Notes: generated by a model not told the origin, from the letters alone. Numbered from the stretch's first letter, positions 36,626 to 47,252 are shown. The stretch is 48,292 bases of DNA from Burkholderiales bacterium (GCA_025363275.1 JANYEE010000068.1:1-48292); one strand, 5' to 3'. Numbers and translations are program-made.

Positions 36626-37897
36626 ATGCCCATCAACACCCTTGACTTTATGCAAACCAAGCTCGCTCCCGAATACCAAAACACGCCCGATGGATTGACG
36701 GCAGAGGCCATTTTGCGCAAATGCGTACATTGCGGCTTCTGTACTGCCACCTGCCCGACCTACCAATTGCTGGGCGATGAGCTAGACGGCCCGCGTGGGC
36801 GCATTTATCTAATGAAGCAGGTGCTAGAAGGGGTTGAGCCTACCCGTAAGACCCAGATGCACCTGGACCGTTGCCTGACGTGTCGCAATTGCGAAACCAC
36901 CTGCCCCAGCGGGGTGGACTACGGGCATTTGGTCGACATCGGCCGCAAGCTGGTGGACGCCAAAGTGCCTCGGCCGGCAGGTGAGTCTGCCGTGCGCTGG
37001 GCGCTGAAAGAAGGCTTGCCATCCCCGCTGTTTGGACCTGCCATGCGGCTGGGGCAACTGGTGCGCCCGCTGTTGCCCGCCGCGCTGAAGGCCAAAGTAC
37101 CCGCGCGCCAAGATGCGGGTGCGTGGCCCACCGCTAGCCACGCGCGCAAGGTACTGATGCTGCAGGGCTGTGTGCAGCCTGCCATGGCCCCCAATATCAA
37201 CCGCGCAACTGCGCGTGTGCTGGATGCCGTCGGTATTCAAACCCTTGTGGCGTCCAAGGCGGGCTGCTGCGGTGCGGTCAAGTTTCACCTGAACGACCAG
37301 GACAGTGCCAAGGCAGAAATGCGTGCCAATATCGATGCCTGGTGGCCGCTGGTGGAAATTGGCGTCGAGGCGATTGTGATGAACGCTTCGGGCTGCGGCT
37401 CGACCGTGAAGGACTATGGCCACATCCTGCGCGACGATGCGGTGTATGCCGAAAAAGCCCGCCGCATCAGTGCCCTGACGCGCGACCTGAGTGAACTGCT
37501 GCCGGTGATTTCAAAGGCGCTGCGGGCCGACCACCCGACGCTACATGCACGCATTGCTGCGCAGTCACCCAAGCTGGCGTTTCACCCACCGTGCACTTTG
37601 CAGCACGGTCAAAAACTCAAAGGCGGCGTGGAGCAATACCTGGGCGAGCTGGGTTTTGATATTTCGGTTGCGGCCACCGAGGCCCATCTGTGTTGCGGCT
37701 CCGCAGGTACTTACAGTGTGTTGCAACCCGCGCTGGCCTACCAATTGCGCGACCGCAAGCTGGGCCATCTGGCTGCAGTCAAAAGCGATGTGATTGTGTC
37801 TGCCAATATTGGTTGTATCACCCACCTGCAAAGCGGCACCAGTACCCCAGTGCAGCACTGGGTCGAGGTGCTTGACGCCGCCATCGCTGGGGCTTAG
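36626..37897 (+). CDS. glcF: Glycolate oxidase iron-sulfur subunit GlcF
   Basis: A 423-residue iron-sulfur protein that passes electrons from GlcD/GlcE to the membrane quinone pool. Two 4Fe-4S motifs near the N-terminus: [12 protein letters not shown] and [12 protein letters not shown]. Two CCG-type domains follow (GCCGAVKFH near residue 213, [10 protein letters not shown] near 354). ATG at 36626 has a G-rich upstream region; the alternative ATG at 36650 (MQTKLAPEY) matches the usual family start but has no visible Shine-Dalgarno sequence. Its stop overlaps the converging chemotaxis receptor stop by 3 nt. Confidence 0.93.
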   Translation: MPINTLDFMQTKLAPEYQNTPDGLTAEAILRKCVHCGFCTATCPTYQLLGDELDGPRGRIYLMKQVLEGVEPTRKTQMHLDRCLTCRNCETTCPSGVDYGHLVDIGRKLVDAKVPRPAGESAVRWALKEGLPSPLFGPAMRLGQLVRPLLPAALKAKVPARQDAGAWPTASHARKVLMLQGCVQPAMAPNINRATARVLDAVGIQTLVASKAGCCGAVKFHLNDQDSAKAEMRANIDAWWPLVEIGVEAIVMNASGCGSTVKDYGHILRDDAVYAEKARRISALTRDLSELLPVISKALRADHPTLHARIAAQSPKLAFHPPCTLQHGQKLKGGVEQYLGELGFDISVAATEAHLCCGSAGTYSVLQPALAYQLRDRKLGHLAAVKSDVIVSANIGCITHLQSGTSTPVQHWVEVLDAAIAGA

Positions 37898-39465
37898 GCC
37901 AACGCCAATTCCCGGCCACCCAACTTGAACTGAGACACTACCTGCACCAACTCCTGGGCGCGTCCTTTGAGGCTGCTGGCGGCAGCGGCCATTTCCTCGA
38001 CCAGTGCAGCGTTCTGTTGCGTTGCGTGGTCCATCTGAGTAACCGCTGCGCCGACCTGTGCCACTCCGGTAGATTGCTCGCTGCTGGCGGCGCTGATCTC
38101 CGCCATGATGTTGGTGACATGCTGAATAGACTGCACCACCTCAGTCATCGTGGCGCCTGCTTTGTCAACCAAGAGCGTACCTTGCTCCACCCGTTCGACA
38201 CTGGCGCCAATGAGCTGCTTAATTTCTTTGGCCGCCTCTGCACTGCGGCCCGCCAAGGAGCGCACCTCAGACGCCACCACCGCAAACCCGCGGCCTTGAT
38301 CACCCGCTCTGGCGGCTTCCACTGCGGCATTCAAGGCCAGAATATTGGTCTGAAAGGCAATGCCGTCAATCACACCAATAATGTCCGAGATCTTGCGCGA
38401 AGCATCGTTGATTCCCTTCATGGTCTCTACGACTTGACCCACCACTTCGCCACCGCGGATGGCGATGCTGGAGGCGCTTTGGGCCAGTGCGTTGGCCTGT
38501 TGGGCGCTACCCGCGTTTTGCGTCACCGTGGAGCCCAGTTGCTCCATACTGGCTGCCGTTTGCTGCAAAGCACTGGCCTGGTTCTCTGTGCGAGATGACA
38601 GGTCATGGTTGCCCTGCGCGATCTCAGAGCTGGCTGTTGCCACGCCTTCGGACCCCTGGCGGACGCTGGACACCACCTGCACCAATCCAGTTTGCATGTT
38701 GCGCATGGCATCAAACAAACGTCCAATCTCACCATGGCCAGAACTTTGGATGTGGGTCGTCAGGTCACCCGCAGCCACCGCTTCGGCAATATCGACCGCT
38801 TCGTTGATAGGCTCTGTGATGGACTTCGTAATCATTGCGCCGACAACGATGGCTGCCAGTACAACCATCAAGCAGCCACCGATCAACATATTGCGTTGGT
38901 TGGCGTACTCCTCGGCGGCTGAGCTGACGGTCACGGCGACCCGCGTGGTGGTGAAATCGTTATAGGCCGTCGAGGCCTTCACCAACTGCTCCAATAGTGG
39001 GCGGCATTCAGTGTTCATTTTGGTGATTGCCGCTTCAGTCTGCTTTTGTAACGCCATGTCCACAATCGACAGCGCCACCGGTGCGTAGGCGCTCTCGATG
39101 CGCTCTAAATCCGCAATCATTTGTAGGACTTGTTCGGGGGTGCCTGGCCGGGTAGCCAGTCGCTTTAGCTCTGCCATGTGTTTTCCCACATCGGCATGGG
39201 CGGCCAGCACGACGGCCTTCTCAGTGGCTACATCCTCGGGCTTGGTCACCAGCACCAGATTGCGGGCGGCTATCGCCCGCAGGTCCACTGCCTCTCGCAC
39301 CAAGTGGGCCGTGTTGGCCCTTGCACTGATGCCTTGGACGTAATTTTCGAAACGATCGTTTGCGGCACTGAGTGTGCGTATGGCCAGCAGCGAAATCAGC
39401 ACGACGACTAGCGATAAACCAGAGAAGGCGAGGGTCAGTTTTGTACGGATGCTGAAGTTGCGCAT
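37894..39465 (-). CDS. Methyl-accepting chemotaxis protein
   Basis: A 523-residue membrane receptor. TM1 near residues 10-32 ([20 protein letters not shown]), a periplasmic helical ligand domain of 4HB type, TM2 near 193-213 ([20 protein letters not shown]), HAMP, and a cytoplasmic signalling helix pair with the hairpin tip [20 protein letters not shown] followed by [15 protein letters not shown] (split here). No C-terminal NWETF-type pentapeptide for CheR/CheB tethering. ATG at 39465 follows AGGA on this strand at 6 nt. The ligand is not evident. Downstream of ccmH in the same direction with a 101-bp gap, so probably its own unit. Confidence 0.93.
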   Translation of the reverse strand: MRNFSIRTKLTLAFSGLSLVVVLISLLAIRTLSAANDRFENYVQGISARANTAHLVREAVDLRAIAARNLVLVTKPEDVATEKAVVLAAHADVGKHMAELKRLATRPGTPEQVLQMIADLERIESAYAPVALSIVDMALQKQTEAAITKMNTECRPLLEQLVKASTAYNDFTTTRVAVTVSSAAEEYANQRNMLIGGCLMVVLAAIVVGAMITKSITEPINEAVDIAEAVAAGDLTTHIQSSGHGEIGRLFDAMRNMQTGLVQVVSSVRQGSEGVATASSEIAQGNHDLSSRTENQASALQQTAASMEQLGSTVTQNAGSAQQANALAQSASSIAIRGGEVVGQVVETMKGINDASRKISDIIGVIDGIAFQTNILALNAAVEAARAGDQGRGFAVVASEVRSLAGRSAEAAKEIKQLIGASVERVEQGTLLVDKAGATMTEVVQSIQHVTNIMAEISAASSEQSTGVAQVGAAVTQMDHATQQNAALVEEMAAAASSLKGRAQELVQVVSQFKLGGRELALA

Positions 39466-39566
39466 GTTGTTTCCTGAAGTTGCGTTGTAAGGACATGACA
39501 CAAGTTATTAAGTCCTTAATTCGGGAACCGCGCAAGCCCCTGCGACCCACCCCTGCTGCGCCGCGT

Positions 39567-40016
39567 CTAGATTTCCGCGTCGCCCGGTTCTGAATCGAAG
39601 TTGCCCGCAGGCATTTGGCTGCGCTTGAACAGTAGCCATACCAGGCATCCCAGCCCACCCAGGGTTAGCGCTGTAGGCCCAAACCACAGCAGCCAGGTGC
39701 TGGGCCGAAGAGCCGGTCGGTACAGCACAAAATCGCCGTAGCGCGCTGTCAGGTAGTCGTTGATGTCTGCTTCACTTTTACCGCGTTGTAGCATGTCGCG
39801 CACTTGGCTGCGAAGGTCTATTGCGAGATCAGCCTGCGAGTCGGCAACAGTCTGGTTTTGGCACACCAGACACCGCAGGTCGCTGGCAATGCGCATCACG
39901 TGGGCCTCCAGCGCAAGGTCGTTTGAGGCAGGCGCCGCAGGGCTGGCGTGCGCGGCGGCATAGCACGCCATAAGCAGCACGGTAGCCATCCACTGTTGCA
40001 GGCGCCGATTAGCCAT
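39567..40016 (-). CDS. ccmH: Cytochrome c maturation protein CcmH (CycL)
   Basis: Periplasmic, membrane-anchored thioredox protein, 149 residues, that helps reduce apocytochrome c cysteines for haem ligation. Signal sequence, the redox motif LRCLVCQN (C49, C52), then QVRDMLQRGKSEADI and YGDFVLYRP, and a C-terminal membrane helix (TALTLGGLGCLVWLLF). It is the short (CycL) form without a fused TPR/CcmI domain, and no ccmI follows in this window. Overlaps ccmG by 8 nt. Last gene of the ccm operon. Confidence 0.93.
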   Translation of the reverse strand: MANRRLQQWMATVLLMACYAAAHASPAAPASNDLALEAHVMRIASDLRCLVCQNQTVADSQADLAIDLRSQVRDMLQRGKSEADINDYLTARYGDFVLYRPALRPSTWLLWFGPTALTLGGLGCLVWLLFKRSQMPAGNFDSEPGDAEI

Positions 40017-40539
40017 GCAGCTGCCGCAAAAGCGGTTCGATTTGTGTCTTCAGTATTTCAGGTGTCAGCGGCCCAGCGAATTTGAAACGCACCACGCCAT
40101 GGCCGTCCACAATGAAAGTTTCTGGCACGCCATAGACTCCGAAATCCCTGCCGACGCTGCCAGTGGGGTCGTACAACGTAGCTTGAAATGGGTTGCCAAA
40201 ATGCGCCAGCCAGCGCAGACCGGCCTGTCGTTCGTCTTTGTAGTTCAAACCGTACATCGGGATCGATTGTTGGCGAGCAAACTCCATCCACACCGGGTGC
40301 TCTTGGCGGCAGGCCCTACACCACGAAGCCCATACGTTGAGTATCCAGACCTGCCCCTGTAGGTCCGTATTGCGCAGCAGGGGGATGGTCTGGTCCAGCG
40401 GGCTCAGCGCAAAGGCAGGGACGGGTTTCCCAATCAGTGGCGACGGTACCTCCTGAGGGTCCAGCGTGAGCCCTGCACCCAGAAAACAGGCTAACCCCAG
40501 AAACACCACCAGCGGAATAAAGAAGAACCAGCGCTTCAT
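40009..40539 (-). CDS. ccmG: Thiol:disulfide interchange protein CcmG (DsbE)
   Basis: Membrane-tethered periplasmic thioredoxin, 176 residues, with an N-terminal anchor (FFFIPLVVFLGLACFLGAG) and active site WCRAC (C74, C77). The family-specific GVYGVPETF cis-Pro loop and the segment GLNYKDERQAG are present. It reduces CcmH or apocytochrome c. Overlaps ccmF by 4 nt. Confidence 0.94.
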   Translation of the reverse strand: MKRWFFFIPLVVFLGLACFLGAGLTLDPQEVPSPLIGKPVPAFALSPLDQTIPLLRNTDLQGQVWILNVWASWCRACRQEHPVWMEFARQQSIPMYGLNYKDERQAGLRWLAHFGNPFQATLYDPTGSVGRDFGVYGVPETFIVDGHGVVRFKFAGPLTPEILKTQIEPLLRQLHG

Positions 40540-42494
40540 GTTGCCGTGTCCACCTTGGGACGGTAGCGCCGGTCAGTGACTGCAAGCACTCCTCCGAGCG
40601 CCATCAATACGCAGCCACCCCAAATCCAGTTGACAAAGGGTTTGACATAGATCCGGACGATCCAGGCTCCCGCACTCAGGGGCTCGCCCAAGGCAACATA
40701 CAAATCGCGTGTAATGCCGGCCTCAATGGCGGCCTCAGTCATCGGATTTTGTTGCACACGGTAGATGCGTTTTTCGGGGTGCAATTCGGTCAGTGCCTCG
40801 CCCGCTTGGCGCACCGCGATACGGCCTTGCACCGCCAAGTAGTTGGGGCCTTGTAGGTCCCGCGTACCCAAGAACGTGAAAGTGTAGCCACGCACGTTGG
40901 TGCTGTCGCCCACCTGCATGTGTACATCGCCCTCCACCTGGTAGGTCTTGACCATCACCACACCAAAACAGAAAGCCCCCACGCCTAAGTGAGCGACCAT
41001 CATGCCCAGCAATGCGCGCGGGATCAAGCGCAGGCGGCCGGGTGCATCGGCCCAGCGGTTGCCCGTAGGGTGGACGCGCTCCAGCAGATCTGTGGCAACC
41101 GATGCAGCAATCCAGAACGCCATCACCAGGCCCAGGCTGGACACCAGCCGCACCTCTCCCGCCAGCCAGCCCGTCAGCAGCGCCGCCGCGATGCAGATGC
41201 CTGCGGCCCAGCGCAAGCGCAGTGCAATGTCTGGCAACTGCGCCTGCCGCCAGCGCGTAAGCGGACCTACCCCCATCAGAAAAACGGCAGGCGCCATTAA
41301 CGGCATGAACACGGTGTCAAAGTAGGGCGGTCCGACTGAAATTTTGCCCCCACCCAAAGCGTCCAACAGTAGCGGGTACAAGGTGCCCAACAGTACCGCG
41401 GCGGCGGCGCCCAGCAGCAGCACGTTGTTGGCCAGCAGCGTGGTTTCTTTGGATAGCAATGCGAACCTTGCACCCAGGCCCACGCTCGGTGCCCGCCAGG
41501 CATAAAGCGCCAACGACGACCCCACCACCACCGTCAGGAACAACAGAATGAACAGGCCCCGCTGCGGGTCGCTGGCAAAGGCGTGCACCGATGACAACAC
41601 GCCCGATCGGACCAGAAAAGTGCCCAGCAAGGAAAACGAGAACGCCAAAATCGCCAGCAGCACGGTCCACGATTTGAAGCTGTTGCGCTTCTCGGTCACG
41701 GCCAAGGAATGCAACAGCGCGGTGCCGACAAGCCACGGCATTAACGAAGCGTTTTCCACCGGATCCCAAAACCACCAGCCGCCCCAGCCCAGTTCGTAGT
41801 AAGCCCAACTGCTGCCCATGGCAATACCGAGCGTCAGAAACACCCAGGCCAGCGTCGTCCAGGGCCGGGTCCAGCGGGCCCAGGTGGCGTCCAGCTTGCC
41901 GCTGACCAGTGCAGCTATCGCAAAAGCAAATGCCACCGCGAAACCCACGTAGCCCATGTACAGCATGGGCGGGTGCATCACCATTCCCGCGTCTTGCAGC
42001 ATGGGGTTGAGATCCAGGCCATCCAGCGGCACGGGAGATAAACGCTCAAAGGGATTGGACGTGAGCAGCAGAAAAAGTAAAAAGCCCACGGCGATCCACC
42101 CCATCACCGCCAACACCAGTGTCAAAAAGTGCGCAGATACGTGGCGACTGAAGCGCGCCACGGCCAGCATCCAGACGCACAGCATTTGCACCCACAGCAG
42201 CAATGAACCCTCATGGCCACCCCATACCGCCGCCATACGGTAGGCCAGCGGCAGTGCCGAGTTCGAGTGGGTCGCGACATACAGCACAGAAAAGTCGTGG
42301 CGAATGAACGATGCCATCAGGCACGCAAATGCCACCGTCACCAGCCCCAACACGGTGTACGCCAGTGGACGGCTTATGTCGCATGTTCCAAGCGCGCGCG
42401 ACCATACGGCCCTCACGGGCAGCAGGCCCAAGACGATCGCTACGCCCAAGGCTATCCACAACGCAAGGTGCCCGGCTTCAGGTAGCCAGTTCAT
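40536..42494 (-). CDS. ccmF: Haem lyase subunit CcmF
   Basis: Polytopic (about 15 helices) component of the cytochrome c synthetase, 652 residues. It carries the WWD haem-handling motif [18 protein letters not shown], flanking histidines, GSLLLWVQM and [12 protein letters not shown]. It takes haem from holo-CcmE and, with CcmH, attaches it to CxxCH sites. Overlaps ccmE and ccmG by 4 nt. Confidence 0.95.
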   Translation of the reverse strand: MNWLPEAGHLALWIALGVAIVLGLLPVRAVWSRALGTCDISRPLAYTVLGLVTVAFACLMASFIRHDFSVLYVATHSNSALPLAYRMAAVWGGHEGSLLLWVQMLCVWMLAVARFSRHVSAHFLTLVLAVMGWIAVGFLLFLLLTSNPFERLSPVPLDGLDLNPMLQDAGMVMHPPMLYMGYVGFAVAFAFAIAALVSGKLDATWARWTRPWTTLAWVFLTLGIAMGSSWAYYELGWGGWWFWDPVENASLMPWLVGTALLHSLAVTEKRNSFKSWTVLLAILAFSFSLLGTFLVRSGVLSSVHAFASDPQRGLFILLFLTVVVGSSLALYAWRAPSVGLGARFALLSKETTLLANNVLLLGAAAAVLLGTLYPLLLDALGGGKISVGPPYFDTVFMPLMAPAVFLMGVGPLTRWRQAQLPDIALRLRWAAGICIAAALLTGWLAGEVRLVSSLGLVMAFWIAASVATDLLERVHPTGNRWADAPGRLRLIPRALLGMMVAHLGVGAFCFGVVMVKTYQVEGDVHMQVGDSTNVRGYTFTFLGTRDLQGPNYLAVQGRIAVRQAGEALTELHPEKRIYRVQQNPMTEAAIEAGITRDLYVALGEPLSAGAWIVRIYVKPFVNWIWGGCVLMALGGVLAVTDRRYRPKVDTAT

Positions 42495-42946
42495 AGGCCG
42501 CCCACGCGCGCAGCTGCTGCGCTAGGGTTGTGTTGTGCCGCGCTCTGCAAGGCCGCAGCCGCCTCGGGCGGCATGTAGTTTTCATCGTGCTTGGCCAACA
42601 CGTCTTTGGCGATGAAAATACCGTCGTGCAGCTGACCTTGGGCCACGACCCCTTTGCCCTCCTTGAACAGATCGGGCAAGATGCCTTCGAATTGCACGGG
42701 TATGGTTTTCGCAGTATCCGTCACGGCAAAGGCCACCCGAACGCCGTCACGCTTCACACTGCCTGCCACGACCAATCCGCCCAGGCGGAATGTGCGCCGG
42801 GCGGGCGCTTGGTCCAAAGCCACTTGGCTGGGCGAATAAAAAAACACCAGATTGCTCTGAAACGCGCTTAGCACCAGCGCCACGGCACCAGCTACTAGGG
42901 TGATCAAAACCGCCGCGATAGTGATGCGTTGGTGGCGGGGCTTCAT
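42491..42946 (-). CDS. ccmE: Haem chaperone CcmE
   Basis: Periplasmic haem chaperone anchored by one N-terminal helix, 151 residues. The covalent haem site H120 lies in AKHDENYMP with the conserved Tyr four residues on. The OB-fold core ([16 protein letters not shown], then [11 protein letters not shown]) is intact. The C-terminus has an Ala-rich tail. One bp after ccmD. Confidence 0.95.
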   Translation of the reverse strand: MKPRHQRITIAAVLITLVAGAVALVLSAFQSNLVFFYSPSQVALDQAPARRTFRLGGLVVAGSVKRDGVRVAFAVTDTAKTIPVQFEGILPDLFKEGKGVVAQGQLHDGIFIAKDVLAKHDENYMPPEAAAALQSAAQHNPSAAAARVGGL

Positions 42947-42947
42947 A

Positions 42948-43130
42948 TCAGCAGTTCGCCGCGTTGTGCGTAGTGGCTTGTGCCAATGCGGCCTGTAGGG
43001 CCGCTTGGCGGCGCCGGTGGGCCATCAGCGGCTCAGCGATCATGCAAACTAGCGCCACACCGTAGGCGCCCCACACATAAACGCCATGCCCGCCCAGTGC
43101 GATGAATTCGGCCCAACTGACCCAGTTCAT
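42948..43130 (-). CDS. ccmD: Haem exporter protein CcmD
   Basis: Small one-helix membrane protein, 60 residues: [20 protein letters not shown] followed by an Arg-rich cytoplasmic stretch (AHRRRQAAL), the standard CcmD pattern. It helps release holo-CcmE from the CcmABC complex. Overlaps ccmC by 4 nt. Confidence 0.93.
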   Translation of the reverse strand: MNWVSWAEFIALGGHGVYVWGAYGVALVCMIAEPLMAHRRRQAALQAALAQATTHNAANC

Positions 43131-43867
43131 GGGCAGCTACCCAGGCATTGCACCCACGCGCTGTCGCGCTCACGTTCCAGAATATGGGCGCGGGTTCGGA
43201 CAAACACTACCGCAAACGCATAAGCCCAAAAGGCGATCCCCATCAACAGCAGGGCAGTGAGCATGGTGTCGGCCATTTTGGGTGCTTCCGTCATGCTGAT
43301 GGTGGCGCCCTGGTGCAGGGTGTTCCACCAGCGGACCGACAAATACACGATCGGCACGTTGATAACACCCACTAGCGCGAGTAGCGCACCCGCTTCGTCC
43401 CCGCGCCGCATATCCTCCACGGCGCTCACCAGCGCCATGTAGCCTAGATACAAAAACAGCAAGATCAGTTCGGAGGTAAGGCGCGCGTCCCACACCCACC
43501 AGGCGCCCCAGGTGGGCTTGCCCCACAGCGCACCGGTCCACAGCGCCAGAAAGGTGAATAGGGCGCCGGTGGGTGCGATGGCGCGCGCCACCATGGATGC
43601 CAATCGGGCATTGAAGGCCCATCCCACCACGGCCCATGCGGCCATCACCAGGTACAAGATTAGCGACATCCAGGCTGCTGGCACGTGGATGAAGATGATG
43701 CGGTAGGCGTTGCCCTGCGTGGCATCGGTAGGTGCTACAAAGAAGCCGATAAACAGGCCCGCCAACGCCAGCACGCTGGCCACGGCGTAGCACCACGGCG
43801 CTACGGCACCTGCTAGACGGTAGAAGCGCGAGGGAGCGGCGAATGTAAAAAGTGTGAGTGCGTTCAT
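43127..43867 (-). CDS. ccmC: Haem-handling membrane protein CcmC
   Basis: A 246-residue protein with six membrane helices and the WWD motif TWGAWWVWDARLTSELIL; it loads haem onto CcmE. The open frame runs back to 44020, but the ATG at 43867 (MNALTLFTFAAPSRFY) gives the normal length and overlaps the ccmB stop by 4 nt as the rest of the operon does. Confidence 0.94.
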   Translation of the reverse strand: MNALTLFTFAAPSRFYRLAGAVAPWCYAVASVLALAGLFIGFFVAPTDATQGNAYRIIFIHVPAAWMSLILYLVMAAWAVVGWAFNARLASMVARAIAPTGALFTFLALWTGALWGKPTWGAWWVWDARLTSELILLFLYLGYMALVSAVEDMRRGDEAGALLALVGVINVPIVYLSVRWWNTLHQGATISMTEAPKMADTMLTALLLMGIAFWAYAFAVVFVRTRAHILERERDSAWVQCLGSCP

Positions 43868-44532
43868 ACGGAAATACGCAGCGCGGCTGCAGTGGCAAAT
43901 GGCACGCCAGCTAGCGTCAGCAATAACAATGCAGCCAGCAAATAGATATGCCCGGCGGGTGAGACACCGGTATCCAGCGCAGACACGGCCCCCGCAGCAA
44001 AAATCAACACGGGGATGCAAAGGGGCAAGACCACGATAAAAACAAGAGCTGCGCCATTGCGCAGCCCCAAGGTCAAGGCTGCGCCTAGGCTGCCTAGCAG
44101 GCTCAGCACAGGCGTACCCAGCAAAAGGCTAAAGGCCAGCAACCCTAAAGCTTGTGTTTGCAGGTCAAATAGCAAACCCAGTAGCGGCGTAACCACAACC
44201 AGCGGAAGCCCTGTTACCAACCAGTGGGCTAACGCTTTGGCACCCACCAGAGCCACCAGCGAGTGACTAGACAGCAGCATTTGTTCGAGTGAGCCATCGG
44301 CGTAATCGCTGGCGTAGTGCGAGCCTAAAGACAGCAGGGCCGCCAGTAGCGCACACACCCACAGAATGCCCGGCGCGATCTGGCGCAAGGTCGACGCTTC
44401 TGGCCCAACCCCAAGCGGAAACAGCGTAGCGGCAATCAAAAAAAAGGCTAGCGGTAGCAACGCCTGCAGAGGCCTGCGGCGGGCCAATTGCACATCGCGC
44501 GCAAGCACGACTGCAAACCCGCCCCAGCTCAT
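43864..44532 (-). CDS. ccmB: Haem exporter membrane subunit CcmB
   Basis: A 222-residue membrane subunit of the CcmAB ABC complex, about six helices; contains LARDVQLARRRPLQALLPLA near the start, SLEQMLLSSHSL, and LPLVVVTPLLGLLF. It works with CcmA to release holo-CcmE. Overlaps both neighbours by 4 nt. Confidence 0.93.
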   Translation of the reverse strand: MSWGGFAVVLARDVQLARRRPLQALLPLAFFLIAATLFPLGVGPEASTLRQIAPGILWVCALLAALLSLGSHYASDYADGSLEQMLLSSHSLVALVGAKALAHWLVTGLPLVVVTPLLGLLFDLQTQALGLLAFSLLLGTPVLSLLGSLGAALTLGLRNGAALVFIVVLPLCIPVLIFAAGAVSALDTGVSPAGHIYLLAALLLLTLAGVPFATAAALRISV

Positions 44533-45188
44533 GGCTGCCAGGCCTTTTGAAGATCCAACGCGCGCACTTCGGCGGAGTCGAGATCCACCGTCGTGTGGCT
44601 GGTCAGCAGCGCGCTGCCGCCGCGCCCGAGGTGGGCGCGCAGCAAGGCATTGACAATAGCGATGCCCTGAGTGTCGAGCGCGTCAAAAGGTTCATCCAGC
44701 ACCCACAAGCCCCCTTGGGCCTCCAGCGCTAACCGCGCCAAAGCCACGCGTTTGCGTTGCCCCTGCGACAGCAAGCGCAGGCTGGTGTTGCGTTGGGGGT
44801 GAACCTGAAAGTGTTCAAGCGCGCTGGCGATCGCATCGCGGCTACCCGGTCGGCCGTGCAATCGCTGCAAGAAACCCAGCGCTTCTGCGGCTGTCAAATC
44901 GTCTTGGAGGCCGTAGCTGTGCCCAATGTAAACCATCGCGTTGGCAAAGGCGGTGTGGCCCAGTACCGGCGTACCTTTGTACACAAATGAGCCCGTGTCG
45001 GGCCGGGCTAAGCCAGTGGCCAAACGCAACAGGCTGGTTTTGCCGCAGCCATTGGCACCGCGCAGCCACAGCGCCTGCCGGGGGTGCACAGCCAAGTTAA
45101 AACCTTTGAACAGCCAAGCTCCGCCGCGCCGCAGTCCCAAGTCCCGCCCCAGCAGGCTGCTGTGTGTGTCTGAAGTCAAAGCCGCCAA
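44529..45188 (-). CDS. ccmA: Haem exporter ATPase CcmA
   Basis: ABC ATPase of 219 residues: Walker A GANGCGKTSLLR, signature LSQGQRKRVALARL, Walker B LWVLDEPFDALD and the switch region LLTSHTT. There is no in-frame ATG near the N-terminus. The TTG at 45186-45188 is the first possible start, but GGGGGA lies immediately before it; a second TTG at codon 4 (45177-45179) is 8 nt from that Shine-Dalgarno sequence and may be the true start. First gene of the ccm operon. The 128 bp upstream towards the peroxidase gene hold nothing else I can name. Confidence 0.92.
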   Translation of the reverse strand: MAALTSDTHSSLLGRDLGLRRGGAWLFKGFNLAVHPRQALWLRGANGCGKTSLLRLATGLARPDTGSFVYKGTPVLGHTAFANAMVYIGHSYGLQDDLTAAEALGFLQRLHGRPGSRDAIASALEHFQVHPQRNTSLRLLSQGQRKRVALARLALEAQGGLWVLDEPFDALDTQGIAIVNALLRAHLGRGGSALLTSHTTVDLDSAEVRALDLQKAWQP

Positions 45189-45316
45189 TCCCCCGCAATG
45201 GAACCCGACGGGTGCCGGGAACCTACGATTCTGGGATGGGAAAGTGGGGCCTCAGCCCTGAAAAGGTAAGCCTTTGTAAGGGCTATGAGAGGTTGTTGGG
45301 GCCTTACGGCCCGGGC

Positions 45317-45802
45317 TTAGGCCGCTAGCGCGCGCTCAATATCGCTGGCCATGCTCTTGGGCGTGTCGGTCGGAGCATAGCGTTTGATGACATCGCCGTT
45401 TTTACCCACCAGGAACTTGGTGAAGTTCCATTTGATAGCCTGTGTGCCCAGGATACCCGGGGCTTCTTTGGTCAACCATTTATACAGTGGATGCGCACCG
45501 CCACCATTGACTTCGATCTTTTCCATCATTGGAAAACTCACGCCGTAGTTCAGTTGGCAGAACTCGGCAATCTCCGGGTTTTGGCCCGAATCCTGCGCCC
45601 CAAACTGGTTGCAGGGAAAACCCAAAACCACCAGGCCTTTGTCGCCATACGTCTTATGCAGTTCTTCCAGCCCCGCAAATTGGGGCGTGAAGCCGCAGGC
45701 ACTGGCGGTGTTCACAATCAGCATGGCCTTGCCTTCAAACTGTTTCAAAGCAACCGGCGTGCCGGTGATTTGCAGCGCTTCAAAGTCGTAGATGGTTGTC
45801 AT
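45317..45802 (-). CDS. Glutathione peroxidase family protein (Cys type)
   Basis: A 161-residue thiol peroxidase that reduces hydroperoxides using glutathione or thioredoxin. The peroxidatic residue is C36 in NTASACGFTPQ, where animal enzymes have selenocysteine; the catalytic Gln is in the LGFPCNQFG region and the Trp/Asn in IKWNFTKFLV. No signal peptide, so cytosolic. Follows lplT by 63 bp in the same direction and could share its transcript. Confidence 0.93.
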   Translation of the reverse strand: MTTIYDFEALQITGTPVALKQFEGKAMLIVNTASACGFTPQFAGLEELHKTYGDKGLVVLGFPCNQFGAQDSGQNPEIAEFCQLNYGVSFPMMEKIEVNGGGAHPLYKWLTKEAPGILGTQAIKWNFTKFLVGKNGDVIKRYAPTDTPKSMASDIERALAA

Positions 45803-45865
45803 GGTGTGGGCTTTTAAAAGTGAAGGAGGAACGTTACCACGGCGGCCGTTTTTCTGCCCACAGGG

Positions 45866-47149
45866 CTAGCCATGCAAATTGTCGTTACGCGCTATGTCTA
45901 GTAAGTGTTCAACTTCCGCACCATGGTCGCGGCAGTTGCGCTCGTGCCAGCGTTTAATCAGCCACATGAAGCCGGCGACCACCACGCCAAACAAGGTAAT
46001 AGCGCCAAAGGCCGAAAGACCGACGCCCGCGGAGAGGCTGTACATCGCGCCCAAGACCAAGATGCACAGTTGTTCATTGAAATTTTGAACCGCAATGGAG
46101 CGGCCAGCGCCCATCAGGTTGTGGCCGCGGTGCTGCAGCAGAGCATTCATGGGCACCACCAAAAAGCCCCCCAGCGCGCCCAAAAACACCAAAAAGGGCG
46201 CTGCGACCCACACATTGGTAATGAAATTGAGCACCAGCACCAGCAAGCCCATGGCAATGCCCAGAGGAATCACGCGGGTGGCCTGATCCAGTTTCATGCG
46301 CATGGAGGCCACTACAGCGCCCACGGCAGTGCCGACCGCTACCACGCCTACCAAGGCCGAAGCCTTGGCTACGTCATACCCCAATGCCACGGCAGCCCAG
46401 CCCAGCACGATGTATTTCAGATTGCCCAGCACACCCCAAAACAGCGTGGTGGTGGCCAACGAGATCTGTCCCAATCGGTCACGCCACAGTCGCATATTGC
46501 AGCGCCAGAAATCGGGCACCAACACCAGCAGGCGCTTGGGCATGGGCCGCATCGGCACGCCAGTGTCGGGGATACGGGTGTTGAACCACGCAGCCACTAG
46601 GTAGACAAAAATCAACACGCTGATCGCCGCTTCCGCGGGTGTGTCAATAGACGTATCGATCAATGGGAAATCTAAAGACAACAGGACGTGCGACACATTG
46701 GGCCCGATCAATTGGCCACCTAACAGTACGCCCAAGATGATGGAGGCAATCGTCAGGCCTTCAATCCAACCGTTGGCTTTGACCAACTGGGATGCCGGCA
46801 ACAATTCGGTCAGGATGCCGTATTTGGCGGGTGAGTAGGCGGCGGCGCCCAGGCCGACGATGGCATACGACATCAGCGGGTGCGTGCCAAACAGCATCAT
46901 CAGGCAGCCCAGAATCTTGATGCTGTTGCTGATCAGCATGACCCGCCCTTTGGGAATAGCGTCGGCAAACGCCCCGACATACGGTGCCAAGATCACATAA
47001 AACAATGCAAACATAGGCACCAGCGCTGCCTCTTGCCATTTGGGGGCATGACTGGCACTGAGCAACTGCAGGGCACCGACAAAGAGAGCTTGATCGGCCA
47101 GCGAGCTAAAAAACTGCGCTGCCATGATGGTAAAAAAACCGCGTTTCAT
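45866..47149 (-). CDS. lplT: Lysophospholipid transporter LplT
   Basis: Major-facilitator protein of 427 residues and about 12 helices that flips lysophospholipids inward across the inner membrane. Family landmarks: MKRGFFTIMAAQFFSSLADQ at the start, GLGAAAYSPAKYGILTELLP, NGWIEGLTIASIILG, and PMNALLQHRGHNLMGAGRSI (each conserved in LplT). In E. coli it is coupled to the acyltransferase Aas; no aas is in this window. Divergent from alr across 103 bp, in which I see no clear operator. Confidence 0.92.
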   Translation of the reverse strand: MKRGFFTIMAAQFFSSLADQALFVGALQLLSASHAPKWQEAALVPMFALFYVILAPYVGAFADAIPKGRVMLISNSIKILGCLMMLFGTHPLMSYAIVGLGAAAYSPAKYGILTELLPASQLVKANGWIEGLTIASIILGVLLGGQLIGPNVSHVLLSLDFPLIDTSIDTPAEAAISVLIFVYLVAAWFNTRIPDTGVPMRPMPKRLLVLVPDFWRCNMRLWRDRLGQISLATTTLFWGVLGNLKYIVLGWAAVALGYDVAKASALVGVVAVGTAVGAVVASMRMKLDQATRVIPLGIAMGLLVLVLNFITNVWVAAPFLVFLGALGGFLVVPMNALLQHRGHNLMGAGRSIAVQNFNEQLCILVLGAMYSLSAGVGLSAFGAITLFGVVVAGFMWLIKRWHERNCRDHGAEVEHLLDIARNDNLHG

Positions 47150-47252
47150 GCGTGAACTGGGGCGCGCATCAGGTTTGCTTATGCGCGAGTTGGATTGTTG
47201 TGTCCCTTGTGTATTGGGGTTATAGCACGCCCGGCAATGTCAGAATCTGGCC

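Noticed and set aside
39488-39518. TAAGGAC...GTCCTTA inverted repeat upstream of the chemotaxis receptor
   Set aside because: Seven pairs with a 17-base loop and no T-run; too weak to call as terminator or operator.
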